Made by a program: the position numbers and the translations under genes. Below, one piece after another: positions 10,695-20,867 of a DNA stretch of 64,000 bases. The notes below the pieces were generated by a model. That model was not told the origin of the DNA and made no database searches. It worked only from the letters and a program-made list of their open reading frames with translations. The first letter of the stretch is position 1. Each line of letters begins with the position of its first letter. The stretch is from Yponomeuta sedellus (lineage: Eukaryota > Arthropoda > Insecta > Lepidoptera > Yponomeutidae), in the NCBI GenBank assembly GCA_934045075.1, contig OW203732.1:4505501-4569500 (forward strand), written 5' to 3'.

Positions 10695-10995
10695 ATAAAT
10701 ATTCACGCACATATTACACAGATCTCATTAGCCCTATACTAAGTACAACTAAATGACTTGCGTTATAGGTGCTAACTCAACGATAGATTTAATACAATAA
10801 ATACATAGATAACATCCAAGACCCGAGACAAACTAGAAAAGTTCGTATCCTAGTCTGACCCGGCCGGGGATCGAACCCGAGACCTTCGGTTTTACAGTCA
10901 GCGTGCCAACACATTGCTACATACATTGCTTCTGGCCCTACACTAGGATACCCTGTGTCGTGGGAACCAGAAACAACGACATCACATGTAAACAT
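10695..10995 (-). mobile_element. SINE-B abutting a SINE-A fragment, reverse
   Basis: 10695-10920 is reverse SINE-B: AT-rich end, 'gtgctaactcaacgatag', 'gagacaaactagaaaag' and B box complement 'ggggatcgaacccgagac'. 10922-10990 is reverse SINE-A body ('cacactagg'-type, 'gtgtcgtgggaaccag', 'catgtaaacatccaa'). The two share the 'gtcttggatgt' element, so they may be related families joined by recombination or nested insertion. Confidence 0.65.
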
Positions 10996-11070
10996 CCAAT
11001 TAGTAATGTTAACTAATATATGAATTATTTATCCTACGCAATTGAAATGTAATAGTATATTGTTAGCCTA

Positions 11071-11085
11071 GGGGTAAAAGTATCT
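11071..11085. repeat. Target-site duplication, left copy
   Basis: GGGGTAAAAGTATCT, repeated exactly at 11889-11903. Confidence 0.9.
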
Positions 11086-11888
11086 GGGGTGCGATGCCAG
11101 ATTACCTTCCCGTGTGGCCTTCCGCTTCCGTTCCTACTGATTCATCTTGAACCAGTAGGAAGGGTAAGTGGCAAGGGCCGGTGCACCCTGGGCGCTGGTC
11201 AGTAACTTCTCTTTATGGGATCTTGCTGGCCAGCGGCGAAAAATCTGGCGGGAGGGGTCGCGTGGGCCCTGTTTCACTTTGTGGAGCGGGACCCAGGCGA
11301 CCAACCGAATGAAGGACCGACTGGGGGGGGCGCCGCTGCGCGGAAGCGCGCGCGCCTCGTACCAGTCGGACCAGAGTGGCCGCCGGGACGCGGAGGGTCG
11401 GGGGACTCTCCGCGTCCATCACGGCGGGCCGGAAGGCGCCCTTGCGTGTTCCGAGGGTGCCTTCTGGCACGGAGGGGGCCCGCGCGGTCGCTCACCGCCT
11501 TCTCTGCTTTCAGAGAAGTGCTGGTGGGCGACGTGACGGGCCTCACGTGTGGGGCGTGTGGGGACCGGGACGCTTGGGCCCCCACGCGCCTCAACGAGGA
11601 GGTGCGCCGCCCTCCCCGTCTCATCGACCGGGTTGCGATGGGATGGAGGGGGCGGCGCGTTGGGGCGTATGGGGGCCAAGATCATACGCACTTGGCCCCT
11701 ATGCGCTCCAACGAAGAGATGCGGCGTTTTCTAGCCCCGTCGTCGAGCACCGACGGGGCAGAAGCGCCGCCGAAGGAGTGCCCGAAAGGGCGCCCGCAGA
11801 CGGGGTCGCGGAAGTGTGCGCAAGCGTTCCCGTGGCCCCGTCCTTTGCGGTGCGGAGGAACACCTAAAAAAAAAAAAAAAAAAAAAAA
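11086..11888 (+). mobile_element. GC-rich retroposed insert with poly(A)
   Basis: An 803-bp block, far richer in GC than its surroundings, is bracketed by a 15-bp TSD and ends in 23 A. That is the signature of target-primed reverse transcription. Overlapping open frames on both strands follow from GC content; the longest (+, 11215-11895) ends by translating the poly(A) and has no recognisable domain. It holds a degenerate internal duplication (WAPTRLNEEVRR versus LAPMRSNEEMRR in that frame). Candidates are the 5'-truncated 3' end of a GC-rich R1-clade LINE or another poly(A) RNA; I cannot decide. Confidence 0.7.
11866..11888 (+). repeat. Poly(A) tract of retroposed insert
   Basis: 23 consecutive A directly before the right TSD. 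Confidence 0.9.
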
Positions 11889-11903
11889 GGGGTAAAAGTA
11901 TCT
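11889..11903. repeat. Target-site duplication, right copy
   Basis: GGGGTAAAAGTATCT, identical to 11071-11085. Confidence 0.9.
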
Positions 11904-11995
11904 CATTTAGACCCGAGACGGGAGCGCAGCGAGGGTGCCGATGGTTCCAGGGACTAAAAAGTATTTTAACCCGAGGTAAACACTTTGTAATCACT

Positions 11996-12031
11996 GCCCC
12001 AGCAGTGGGGACATACAAGGGTTGATAACGA
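11996..12031 (+). repeat. 5S-SINE 3'-terminal fragment
   Basis: 'gccccagcagtggggacata' followed by 'caagggttgataacga', the terminal 36 bases of the family. Confidence 0.7.
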
Positions 12032-12079
12032 AACACTTCGTTTATTATACGAGTCGTGTGGCGAAGGCAACGCAATAAA

Positions 12080-12121
12080 TGGCATGGGTGGAATTTTTAG
12101 CCTCTAAATAGGTTTTTAAAA
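12080..12121 (+). repeat. tSINE-1 fragment
   Basis: 'atggcatgggtggaattttt' and 'agcctctaaataggtttt': the end of the tRNA-like head plus the first part of the tail. Confidence 0.75.
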
Positions 12122-12149
12122 ATAAATAAATATCTCAGAGCTCGGCATG

Positions 12150-12310
12150 AAAAAGGTTACGATAACAATAAAATATTATCGCACAGGAACGTATTACCGG
12201 GATATGAAGTATCCTATATCTCAATTCATATCTCATTTCTTTAGCCGTAATTCCGAATTGAGTAACAAACATCCACAAACTTTTTTACATTTATAACATC
12301 AAATAAGCCA
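12150..12310. repeat. Degraded dispersed repeat ('caaacatccacaaactttt' family)
   Basis: 'gggatatgaagtatcctata', 'tctcaattca' and 'gagtaacaaacatccacaaa' are shared in order with 24571-24710 and 59898-60115, and more distantly with 20868-21125. Length and class are unclear. Confidence 0.5.
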
Positions 12311-12315
12311 AGTCC

Positions 12316-12448
12316 AAGCCTAAGACCAGTCACTGGTCTTACAAGCTTCCACTAATCCGTACTTGGCCGCCGTAGTGGAGTATGGCCTATACCTTCCTTA
12401 GGGAAGAGACCCGTGCCCCTCGGTGGGGACATAATGGGTTGATGATGA
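12316..12448 (+). repeat. 5S-SINE 3' part, GATGAT-tailed subfamily
   Basis: 'ctggtcttacaagcttccac', 'gtggagtatggcctatacct' and 'gcccctcggtggggacataa' end in GATGATGATGATG. 'cctcggtgggg' in place of 'ccagcagtgggg' and the GATGAT tail mark a subfamily shared with 32783-33172. Confidence 0.7.
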
Positions 12449-12672
12449 TGATGTTAGTACTGTAAAGGAGGTAAAAAATCTCTACTTCTACGGGACCCTA
12501 CATTGCGCGTGGTCCGACATGCGTTTGGCCGTATTTTTCTAATCCTCTTTTATTGTTTTATGTGAGGCAATGATCGTTTAGACTGAATTTTGGTAGCGTC
12601 TGTTTGGATTTATTTTAGTTTTCCACAAGAGTAGGTTGATGATAACATAACATAGCATAACATAACGTTTAG

Positions 12673-12780
12673 ATACAGGCACATACATTGCTTCAGGCCT
12701 CACACTAGGATACTCTGTGTCGTGGCAACCAGAAACAACGACAACACAAATATGTAAACATCCAAGACCTGGGGTTTTTT
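12673..12780 (-). repeat. SINE-A 3' fragment, reverse
   Basis: 'acattgcttcaggcctcac', 'tgtgtcgtggcaaccag' and 'aaacatccaagacctgggg' match the reverse complement of 49575-49670. Confidence 0.7.
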
Positions 12781-13737
12781 TGTCCCTAAAGGGTTCGAAT
12801 AATAACGTCGACAGTAAAGAGGGCTGGAATTTAGTTAACCGGCAGTAACACAGACAAATCCCTGCAAAGGACATAACTTACGTTCCTTTATTTACTTACA
12901 CAGCCACTAAACAAGTATCGCTACCAATAAACTTCTCCAAATAAGCTTGTAATCCAATATTATGAGTACTTTACTGCGGCACGCGTGCAGAGTTATCCAA
13001 TGAATAAATTTTCCACAAACGGCGTGAAATCCCGACGCGCGTGCGCCATTTACATTCGGACCCGTAAATTGAACAAATTTGAATTTCATCGGCGGTCCAT
13101 TTTACCGCTTATTGCTGCACGGTCTTCTGTTGCGATGATTGGTCGCCCCCTGTGAAATATTGTGGGAAAACCCTTGCGGAAATCAACATTGCTCAGTACT
13201 GCTAAATATGCTCCTGAGAACAATTAGAGCAATAAGTTTTCGAAGCAGTGTATAACATTTTGTTTAGGGTTTTAATTGTTATTGGCCACTCAATATTCAT
13301 TTCTTTTTAAATATGAAAACTAAATTACGTTTGTATTTTCACTTAAGCATTTTTTTAAATTATAACTGGCTACTTAATATTCGTTTCTTTTTAAAAATTA
13401 AAACCAAACTGCGTTTGTATAGTGAAAAGCATGAACAATATCATTGTGAACAGTATCAAAAAGTAAAAAATCGATGATTCAGACGAAGTTTTAGACCAAC
13501 GCCAACCAACTCAATTGTCCTTTCATTTGTTTACACATATCGGAGAACAAACTTTATGATTTCACATTACGTACTTTTACATTACAGAGATGTTATTCAA
13601 TATTACGTCAAAATTCAGCGGTAGATAAGGGATTTTAATGTATCAATATGCTGAAAAGACACAAATAGAGCTTAGAATGGCGTACAAATTATGAAAAAAA
13701 TTATTAAAGATTTGTTGGAGATGAGTGAGGTATTTGG
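12781..13737. other. Non-coding DNA
   Basis: No gene seen. A degenerate duplication exists: 'tggccactcaatattcattt' (13283) and 'tggctacttaatattcgttt' (13366) with following sequence, about 83 bp apart. Confidence 0.45.
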
Positions 13738-13912
13738 TTAGGCGTAAAGACGGCAGATGGACTAAGGTCGATGGGCAGTTCACCAGCCCCTAGCGTTGGG
13801 CCGATGACATTATGAAAGCGGCTGGGAAGCATTGGACGAGACTAGCAAAGGACCGGATGGGTTGGCGTGAAAGAGAAGAGGCCTATGCCGAACAGTGGGT
13901 TCTATTTATGGT
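13738..13912 (+). pseudogene. RTE-like LINE ORF2 C-terminal fragment
   Basis: From about 13794 the frame reads RWADDIMKAAGKHWTRLAKD, then DRMGWREREEAYAEQWV. This is the R-W-DD-I...G-W...A-DR--W-----E-YAEQW tail of RTE-type reverse transcriptase proteins. An in-frame stop sits just upstream. The 5' part is absent. Confidence 0.7.
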
Positions 13913-13959
13913 ATGTTTAAATTGGATATGTAAGTTTCCATGCGTGGCATTTCTTTCTT

Positions 13960-14100
13960 TTTCTTTCTTTCTTCAGGCTATATTATGTAGTCCACTGCTG
14001 GACACAGCCCTCCCCTAATGAGCGCCATAGCGCCCTGTCTTCAGCTTGCCGTATCCAGCATCTGCCTACAGTTTTTTGCAGATCATCATCCCACCTGGTC
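13960..14100 (-). pseudogene. RTE-like LINE ORF2 C-terminus, convergent copy
   Basis: The minus frame from 14090 reads WDDDLQKTVGRCWIRQAEDR, then ALWRSLGEG and VQQWTT before a stop at 13983-13985. The 3' end 'atatagcctgaagaaagaaa' follows. Same C-terminal pattern as the plus-strand fragment at 13738 but a different subfamily, so two LINE tails face each other. Confidence 0.75.
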
Positions 14101-14950
14101 GTGTCATTTGTTTCTAAGTAATTGTTAAAATATTCTCTTGAAAAGGGTAAACAAATTCGTAGTCACCATGTAGTATGTCTTACTACAGACTAGTGCCCGC
14201 AGCAACTAGTTATAGGCTTTTTTCCATGTAGAGAAAACGCCGAGAGTAATTGGCAATAACAGAATACCACTAAGCGAAAGAAGAGGTAAAGAAAAGTTTA
14301 TAACACACGTTTTCTTCCCGCCGAGGATTGCTCGGCATTTATAATTTAATTTCGAAATTGCCCGTGGTAAACTCTACAAGCGACCGCATACGTACAAGGG
14401 CATTATTGCAGGTTTTTCAATGCACCACAAACAACTTCATCGTAGTCAGAACTAGATAGTAATTGCCTTATGCGACAGTGGAAGCTTAGCACCAGAAAAA
14501 ACTCACGCAGGCCGGCAAGATATTTTACACAGGTAGATGCCATTAAACGCAGAGGAAAAATAAAGTGACTCGCTAACGGGGGAATGACAGCGTAAATGCA
14601 GATAATTTTAATGACTAGGAGAAAATTACCTGCTTGCATTAAAATGTGTTTGCAACTTAACGTTAATATTAACAACATTTTAAAGGCACAAGCAGTTTTT
14701 AAATTGGATATCAAGGGTACATTTAGATACGTACATTGACATTACTTTCGATCGTTCTTAATTTCACTGCAATCTAAGTGAGACTCAAGTTCCTTGCGTC
14801 TCACTTAGGTAGAAGTGACATTGCTTTTATACCATAAAAGATCAAAGAAAAGTCAGTAAAGTTAGTCAATAAATCGGTGAAATAATTTTTCTCAGCGTTT
14901 TCGAGATTACAAAAATGTAAAAAAATTAATGAATATAATAATAAAAACGG
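14101..14950. other. Non-coding DNA
   Basis: A 103-codon minus frame (14403-14714) has no recognisable domain; probably chance. Confidence 0.4.
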
Positions 14951-14951
14951 C

Positions 14952-15172
14952 GATGGTGCCGGCTCGGCTGTCATATAATGGCAGTCGTTAAGCCATGTCA
15001 GAGGCGTTATGGGCAGCTTGATAACTTCTGACAGTAAGGCCCGCCACTGTCTTACAATGCTCCACAAACCCGGACTTGGCCCCCGTGGTGGAGTATGACC
15101 TAACCTTCCTGCGACGCAGGGAGAGCCCTGTGCCTCAGCAGTGGGGACATACAAGGTTTGATATCGATGGAT
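14952..15172 (+). repeat. 5S-SINE, 5'-truncated
   Basis: Starts at 'ggtgccggctcggctgtcat' and runs through 'gtggtggagtatgacctaac' to 'gggacatacaaggtttgata'. The 5S-like promoter part is missing. Confidence 0.75.
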
Positions 15173-15857
15173 ATCGAATAATAAAAAAAATATTAGATTT
15201 AGTTTTTTTTCATTTTAACTGTAAACGTCTTCTTATAAGGGTGCAGATGCATAAAAACATTATTTTTCAAGATGACTAAATTAGTATTATAAACGCTTCA
15301 TACATTATAAGGCGTTACGTGAGAGAGATACGTCATAGTCTAAGACCAGTTTGTATGGCGCGTTTTAGTGAATCGTGACTATATTGACTTTTCGACTGGT
15401 TATAGTATAAAAATAATCAGTCGTAGGTAAAATCACCACGTTTTTTTATCTTTTAACGTGTCTTCTCCTGTCCCATTAGAATGAAAAAATAGTGCAATTT
15501 CTCGGTTAGTTACTAGACTCTGCTTTAGAACAATTTCTGTCACAAAAACAGTCTGTTCCGCGCAGACTGGCTATAAAATCAAATACGATGCACCTTATAA
15601 ATGACCGACCAATCCAATCTCCTGTCACTTTGAGGTCCATGCGTTATGCCATTTCGACCAGACAGAGAGGCGGAACGTGAAAAATGTTATGTTCTAGGTA
15701 TAGGAAAAAATCGTGCACGTAAAAAATAGTCATTGAATTGTATTCTCTATCAACTGTCCTCTCAACGTCATCATTACCATTTTATTTATGTGTTTAGTTT
15801 GTTGCGTAACAAAATTAAATAAATTTTAAGTTTGATATATTAAAATTGTATATATAC
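15173..15857. other. Non-coding DNA
   Basis: No gene or named repeat seen. Confidence 0.4.
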
Positions 15858-16045
15858 GACGACCTCGCGTCTGCCTACCATGCAAGAGGTTCCGGGTTCG
15901 AATCCCGGCTGGGAACAAAAAAAAAACCCCAGGTCTTGGATGTTTACATGTTTGTGATGTCGTTCTTTCTGGTTCCCACGACACAGGGTATCCTAGTGTG
16001 GGGCCAGAAGCAATGTATGTGCCAGTATGTAAATGTTACTTTTTT
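15858..16045 (+). mobile_element. SINE-A copy
   Basis: Truncated tRNA-like head with B box 'ccgggttcgaatcccggctg', an A run, then 'ggtcttggatgtttacatg' and 'cccacgacacagggtatcct', ending 'agaagcaatgtatgtgcc'. Same order as 49486-49705. Confidence 0.75.
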
Positions 16046-16078
16046 AAATGTTATACTTCATTAAGATGCTCTACGCGG

Positions 16079-16172
16079 GTTTGGCCCCCGTGGTGGAGTA
16101 TGGCCTAACCTTTCTGCGATGCAGGAAGAGACACATGCCCCAGCAGTGGAGAAATACAAAGGGTTGATATCA
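16079..16172 (+). repeat. 5S-SINE 3' fragment
   Basis: 'ggcccccgtggtggagtatg' to 'caaagggttgatatc'. Confidence 0.75.
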
Positions 16173-16205
16173 AGTTACTCAAAATTGTTTGTGACGATGT
16201 TGTGT

Positions 16206-16396
16206 GTAGACCACAACTTAATAAATAATAAATATTCATGGACATATTACACAGATCTCGCTAGCCCCGTATTAAGTACAACTAAATTACTTGTATTACA
16301 GGTGCTAACTCGACGATAGATTTAATACAAAAAATACATTAGAGACCCGAGACAAACTAGAAAAGATTGATCCGTCTGGGGATCGACCCCAACTTA
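16206..16396 (-). mobile_element. SINE-B copy, reverse
   Basis: 'ttacacagatctcgctagcc', 'ggtgctaactcgacgataga', 'gagacaaactagaaaag' and the B-box complement 'ggggatcgacccc', as in 10695-10920. Confidence 0.7.
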
Positions 16397-16448
16397 GTCA
16401 TCGTCATCATCAGGCTATACTAGTCCACTGCTGGACATAGCCATCCAA
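16397..16448 (-). repeat. RTE-like LINE 3' end, reverse
   Basis: 'catcatcaggctatactagt' then 'ccactgctggacatagcc', the reverse of the 'cagcagtggac...agcct' tail with GATGAT microsatellite; same as 13960-14100 and 60636-60890. Confidence 0.65.
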
Positions 16449-16749
16449 CTTAGTAATATATTAGTATTGCTTATAATTACATCGTGTTCGTTGTTGTAAT
16501 CTGTTTTGTTAAGCACCGTATAGTTGCAATCACTTTTCAATAAATTCGAAAACAAAACTATCGATCTGTAAATCCATATTTATTCAATACTTTACATTGC
16601 GGCTAGAACAAGACCACCATAGTTAAACTGAAAGAACTAAATTCAAAACTGACAAACAGTAAAAAAACAATATCGATGAAAAATAAAAGTAAACAACTAA
16701 AAGGTCTAAATCGCCAACAACATCGCCAAAAAAATAAATCGAGATCAGC
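16449..16749. other. Non-coding DNA
   Basis: Nothing recognised. Confidence 0.4.
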
Positions 16750-17106
16750 CCTTGGATATCCCCACTGCTGGGGCACGGGTCTCTTCTTGCATCGCAGAAA
16801 GCTTAGCCCATACTCCACCAAGGGCGCCAAGTCCGAGTTAGTGGAGGATTGTAAGACAGTGGCGGGCCTTACTGCCAGAAGTTATCAAGCCGCCCATAAG
16901 AGCTCCGACATGGCTTAGCGACTGCCATTACATGACTGCCGGCACCAACGGCTTAACGTGCCATGCAAAGCACTAAAGCGCTCGGAACAAATGCCACTAG
17001 CGTCAGTCACCGGTCAGTCACCCAACCTGCACCTGAACGCGCCTGTTGTTGCTTAACTCAAGTGATTGATTCCAATCGCTTGGTTCCACGAGGCCACGAG
17101 CGCTTC
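16750..17106 (-). mobile_element. 5S-SINE, near full length, reverse
   Basis: Runs from 'ccccactgctggggcacggg' to 'gaggccacgagcgcttc'. Box A is seen in reverse as 'gttgcttaactcaagtgatt'. Box C is eroded ('gtcagtcacccaacctgcac'). Confidence 0.8.
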
Positions 17107-17963
17107 TAAAAAAATATATATTCTTATCTCATCTTAAGAAACAATTGCAAAAGGAACGAGGTTCCAACCTCTCCACGAACACAAATCAAAGCTAATGCAG
17201 CTAAGCAGCCATTTAATCAACATCAGTTAAAACAGACAGACGCACCATATCCGTTATTGTTAATGGCCAGATGGATAGCCCTATTGATGCTACAGATCGT
17301 TGGGCCATGAATCATGCGTTACTACGCGCATCTGTTACTGTTACTCACTATTGTACCTACATCAACATCTACTTATAAATTGATGGCAAGATAAGTCTTG
17401 CCATCCAACGAGGTAATGTAGCCAGCATACTGGGGACCCTCCCCAGAGGCGGCGATGATCTGGGCGCAGTAACTGGCTTTTAGGTAGCGTTTTAAATAAA
17501 TTAATTTATGCATATATTAAGGTTTGTTTTGATAATATTTAGATTTCGTTTATAATTAGTAATACATATTTAGGTTTAACTTATTCACTATTTTTAATAT
17601 CAAGGAACCTCCTTTTCGTTTGTAATACCAGTTATGTAACCTATTTGAATTAAACAATTGTGGTCAGATGTAATAAAAAGGTTATCTATCAGTTGTTAAG
17701 TGTCGACGTTTTGATGATGAATAAGAATCAACCTTCTTTTTTTAGAAGGCACATTCATATTCATATTTCATTCATGTTCTTCTATTTAGAATCCGAGGTA
17801 GGGATCAGCAAAACGTCGACTTCTCATTCGGAAGGTCGTGGGTTTGAATCCCGCCATCTACGTCTCCAAAGCTAGCGCCGTGCGCGTCTTTGTTAGTTTT
17901 AATTATGTGTCTGGGCATATTAACAATTTTCCCGAGGACAGCACATCAATTAAACTATATTCT
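17107..17963. other. Non-coding DNA with a SINE head fragment
   Basis: 17792-17865 contains 'ggaaggtcgtgggtttgaat' and 'cccgccatcta', a B-box-like tRNA-derived head of unassigned family. Otherwise nothing recognised. Confidence 0.4.
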
Positions 17964-18078
17964 TTTTTTAATGCACTAACCCGTGCTAAGGACAATTTTA
18001 AAAAACCTATTTAGACGCTAAAAATTCCACCCATGCCGGGATTCGAACCCGCGACCTCTGGCTATCCGTGCCCATTAA
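17964..18078 (-). repeat. tSINE-1 3' half, reverse
   Basis: 'aatgcactaacccgtgctaa', 'aacctatttagacgctaaaa' and 'gggattcgaacccgcgacct' end inside the anticodon arm ('ggctatccgtgcc'). Confidence 0.8.
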
Positions 18079-18231
18079 TCAATAAGACTATTCAAGGAAT
18101 TATATATATTCAAGGAAGGGTGCGGCGAACTTATCTCTCTTCTCAAGAGGATATAAACAAAAAAGCAACGACGTATTAAAAACGTAACGCATCAGGAAAC
18201 TCTACAACCATAACAAAAAACTAAACGGTGA

Positions 18232-18590
18232 CGCGCTCGCGGCCTAGGTGAACCGAGTGATTGGAATCAATCACTTGAGTTAAGCAAAAACAGACGCGGT
18301 CACGTGCAGGATGGGTGACCATCCCGTAACTACCGCTAGTGGCATTTTTCCGAGCGCTTCCGTGCTTCGCAAGGCACGTAAAGCCGTTGGTGCCGGCTGT
18401 CATGTAATGGCAGTCGTTAAGCCATGTCAGAGGCCTTATGGGCGGCTTGACAACTGCTGATAGTAGGGCCTGCCACTGTCTTACATCCTCCACCAACCCG
18501 GACTTGGCCCCCGTGGTGGAGTATGGCCTAACCTTCCTGCGATGCAGGATGAGACCCGTGCCCCAGCAGTGGGGACACACAGGGGTTGAT
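18232..18590 (+). mobile_element. 5S-SINE, full length
   Basis: 'gcctaggtgaaccgagtgat', box A 'gagttaagcaaaaacag', box C 'ggatgggtgaccatccc', 'cgcttccgtgcttcgcaagg', 'gtggtggagtatggcctaac' and end 'caggggttgataacg'. One of the best reference copies for the family. Confidence 0.85.
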
Positions 18591-18884
18591 AACGAAACGA
18601 TGAATTCCTCAATAGAACTTGATGAAATTTCACAGGTACTCGTAAATTGAATCGCGTAATACAGAAGCTAATTGACCGTCCATATATCATCTGATACGTC
18701 ACTCCCTGACATTGTGTGATGTTTCCATGTGTATGTATGAACTGTATGAACACTTTTAAAAACCTATGCCTAACAGTATGCCTTTGATCCGAGATTAACC
18801 TGTTAGTCGGTGTCGATTGATTTCAATGGATGTTGTTTTTTTTCTCGTGTGAATATATTTTCTGAAGACCTTACATACGTGACA

Positions 18885-18945
18885 CAAAGTAGGGGTAGGT
18901 AGAGACCAGTGGCTGCCACTTGCCACAATCCTGACAAACGAAACT
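18885..18945 (-). repeat. RTE-like LINE tail fragment, reverse
   Basis: 'aggggtaggtagagaccagt' and 'gccacttgccacaatcctga', the reverse of the 'aggatcgtggcaagtggca' coding end. Confidence 0.65.
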
Positions 18946-19040
18946 TGCTTACATTGGGTATTTCATTGTGATTTTCTGTGCTTGATCTTTTTGTTTGTTA
19001 AAATTCAATGGGCCAAAGAATACAAAGAAAAGTTTATATT

Positions 19041-19076
19041 CTTTTTTTTGCACTAACCCATGCTGAGGACAATTTT
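19041..19076 (-). repeat. tSINE-1 tail fragment, reverse
   Basis: 'ttgcactaacccatgctgag' followed by 'gacaattttt'. Confidence 0.6.
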
Positions 19077-19216
19077 TATTCCATTTTAAATGTTTGAATA
19101 TCATTGGGGAGTGTACATCCAGACTGGCAGTTGCAGCGGGCATTGCGGGCTAAAGAGTTATGGTTGATTTTGCTGTCGCTACCTACCTTACCTACCTATT
19201 GAACGTTACTAGTTAA

Positions 19217-19411
19217 ACCTGTGGCCCATTTCAAAATCTAGATCGTTTTGGAGAAAAAAATTACAAAAAACTCCAAACTTAGTCTTTACAAAGTCCTTAA
19301 TTAACAGACATTACATAATTGTTATAAGACGTAGCACTCATGCATTGGACTGGCTTTAATTCCAGACATCATTGTCATCTATATAGTCCTTTATAATATA
19401 GTAGCCCTTTT
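19217..19411 (-). repeat. LINE 3' UTR (same family as 39797-40478)
   Basis: 'ccatttcaaaatctagatcg', 'tcctta attaacagacatt'-type words, 'tcattgtcatctatatag' and 'tagcccttttggcaca' run parallel to 39870-40060. There the same sequence follows the LINE ORF2 stop on the minus strand. Confidence 0.7.
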
Positions 19412-19490
19412 GGCACAATACAGCCCGAAGGCAGCGGCTTACATTTTACATTCAGTAAACAGAATATAAATTCTTTACGTTGAAATTAAT
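19412..19490 (+). repeat. LINE 3'-end fragment nested in another LINE
   Basis: 'cgaaggcagcggcttacatt' to 'ttctttacgttgaaattaat' matches 7106-7215 in reverse. It interrupts the LINE tail just after 'ggcaca'. Confidence 0.6.
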
Positions 19491-19669
19491 TGTAGACTTT
19501 TAGTCCGGATTTACTTACGGGTGTTGTTATATCGGAAAAGTCCGACCAGGTTTCGCTCCGATTCGCAGAGCTTAATCATGGTGAGCAAAGACGGAGCTCG
19601 CGTTGTCGGTTGCTTGTCTCACTCATATACACAACACCCGTAAGTAAATCCGGACTAAAAGTCTACAAT
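19489..19669. mobile_element. MITE-like element, perfect 39-bp inverted repeats
   Basis: 19489-19527 (begins ATTGTAGACTTTTAGTCCGG) is the exact reverse complement of 19631-19669, enclosing 103 bp. With no mismatch it is the youngest-looking inverted-repeat element in the window. No ORF; no clear TSD could be assigned, so the superfamily is open. Confidence 0.8.
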
Positions 19670-19699
19670 GTGTTGTGCTTTCGAAAGTTTTAGTTTTGA

Positions 19700-19823
19700 A
19701 ATTAATTGATTTTTTTGATTTATTGAACAAAGTTTTTGAACCGCGTTTCAGCCTTAGTATATCTTCAGAGATTTCACTATAGAAAGGTATACAGTGCCCC
19801 GTGAAAGTATCAACCTTTGCCAC
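19700..19823 (-). pseudogene. LINE ORF2 C-terminal fragment
   Basis: The minus frame reads AKVDTFTGHCIPFYSEISED, matching AKVNTSFMGHCIRFYNKIPE at 40035-40478. With 19217-19411 it forms one LINE tail split by about 300 bp of nested insertions. Confidence 0.7.
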
Positions 19824-19937
19824 CCTACGAGTATAGTTAGTGCATTAGAGTCTGTTTAATCTGTTACCATAAATACTGAAACTCTCCAATTCTGTCCAGT
19901 TCTGTCCCCTGACAGAACTCTATCGCTCGAATTGAAC

Positions 19938-19962
19938 AGTAAGGCCCGCCACTGTCTTACTC
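19938..19962 (+). repeat. 25-bp 5S-SINE fragment
   Basis: 'cagtaaggcccgccactgtc' plus 'ttac', an internal 5S-SINE motif with no flanking match. Confidence 0.5.
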
Positions 19963-20027
19963 ATCGCAGACTTGCCACGACCCTTCGTGGCGAGTGGCAA
20001 AGCCTGGTTTCTACTAGTTCCACTCGG

Positions 20028-20280
20028 CTAATAGTTCAGATTTTCTATCAATATTACGTCAAAGCCATCCGTTTACCGAGCGCGCTAACTTTTTGTAACC
20101 AAATACAGGTATATCTTTTAATCCCCATTTTATTGGAAACAAAATATGCTTTAACTTTCACTTCATTATTTGCTATTGCCGTTTAAACACTCGCAAACGC
20201 TTAATACTCCAGCTAATAGTTCAGCTTTTCTATCAATATTACGTCAAAGCAATCCGTGTACCGAGCGCGCTAACTTTTTA
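20028..20280 (+). repeat. Direct repeat, about 68 bp, twice
   Basis: 'ctaatagttcagattttcta' through 'ccgagcgcgctaacttttt' at 20028-20095 recurs at 20213-20280 with few changes, 185 bp apart, leaving 117 bp of unrelated sequence between. Confidence 0.75.
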
Positions 20281-20867
20281 TCGCCTACAGTTACCCGCTC
20301 CATGTCCTACGGCGTACTACCGCATAAAGGGTACAAAAACTCCTCTAATACGGGGACGTATTATGCAAATAGTGCTCAAATTGCCATGTTACGTAGCGGC
20401 CGCGGGTGTACTTAGGCGGTTTTGCGAACTTCTTGACATTTTATAGCGCGCTTAGAGCGGAGGTTTGAGAAATTAATCCTTGTACTTGAAGCTATGTATG
20501 GCGGAGTATGAACCTGTATATTGCCCCTTTTATGTCCTTCCGGTGTGGAACGGTCTTAATTTAATTACGCAAGAATAAAGTGTCTGGAACCGTAGCAAGA
20601 TTTGTAATCACGAAAGGAGCTGTATTAAGTGCTGATGTCACACACCGCAAACTTATGAGCCAATATAATTATAAATTTTCACAGTGGTGCACGAATAATA
20701 AATAATTATTTTACCACGATTATAAGTTTTCAATGGAAGACGTTACGAGTAAAATGTATAATTTGGTAACTTGATATATATTTAATTCCACTTATCGTGT
20801 CATGTATAACTTATATTAGCTGAGCACAGCTGAAATATTTATAACAGCTGATATAATTACTAGCTGG
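20281..20867. other. Non-coding DNA
   Basis: GC-richer at 20380-20470 ('cgtagcggccgcgggtgtac'). No gene recognised. Confidence 0.4.

Noticed and set aside
11215..11895. 226-codon ORF and several overlapping ORFs in the GC-rich insert
   Set aside because: High GC removes stops in many frames on both strands, and the ORF reads through the poly(A) into the TSD. No domain seen.
14403..14714. 103-codon minus ORF as a gene
   Set aside because: No motif, no coding-like composition, no repeat or homolog recognised; compatible with chance in AT-rich DNA.
18270..18345. Genuine 5S rRNA gene
   Set aside because: Only the internal promoter region resembles 5S rRNA; the 5' part and 3' terminus do not match, and the body is that of a dispersed SINE.
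18221..18580. Recurrent ORFs in 5S-SINE copies (8274, 18221, 31394, 50853, 61454)
   Set aside because: Same protein-like text in different copies arises from the SINE sequence, in both strands and inconsistent frames.
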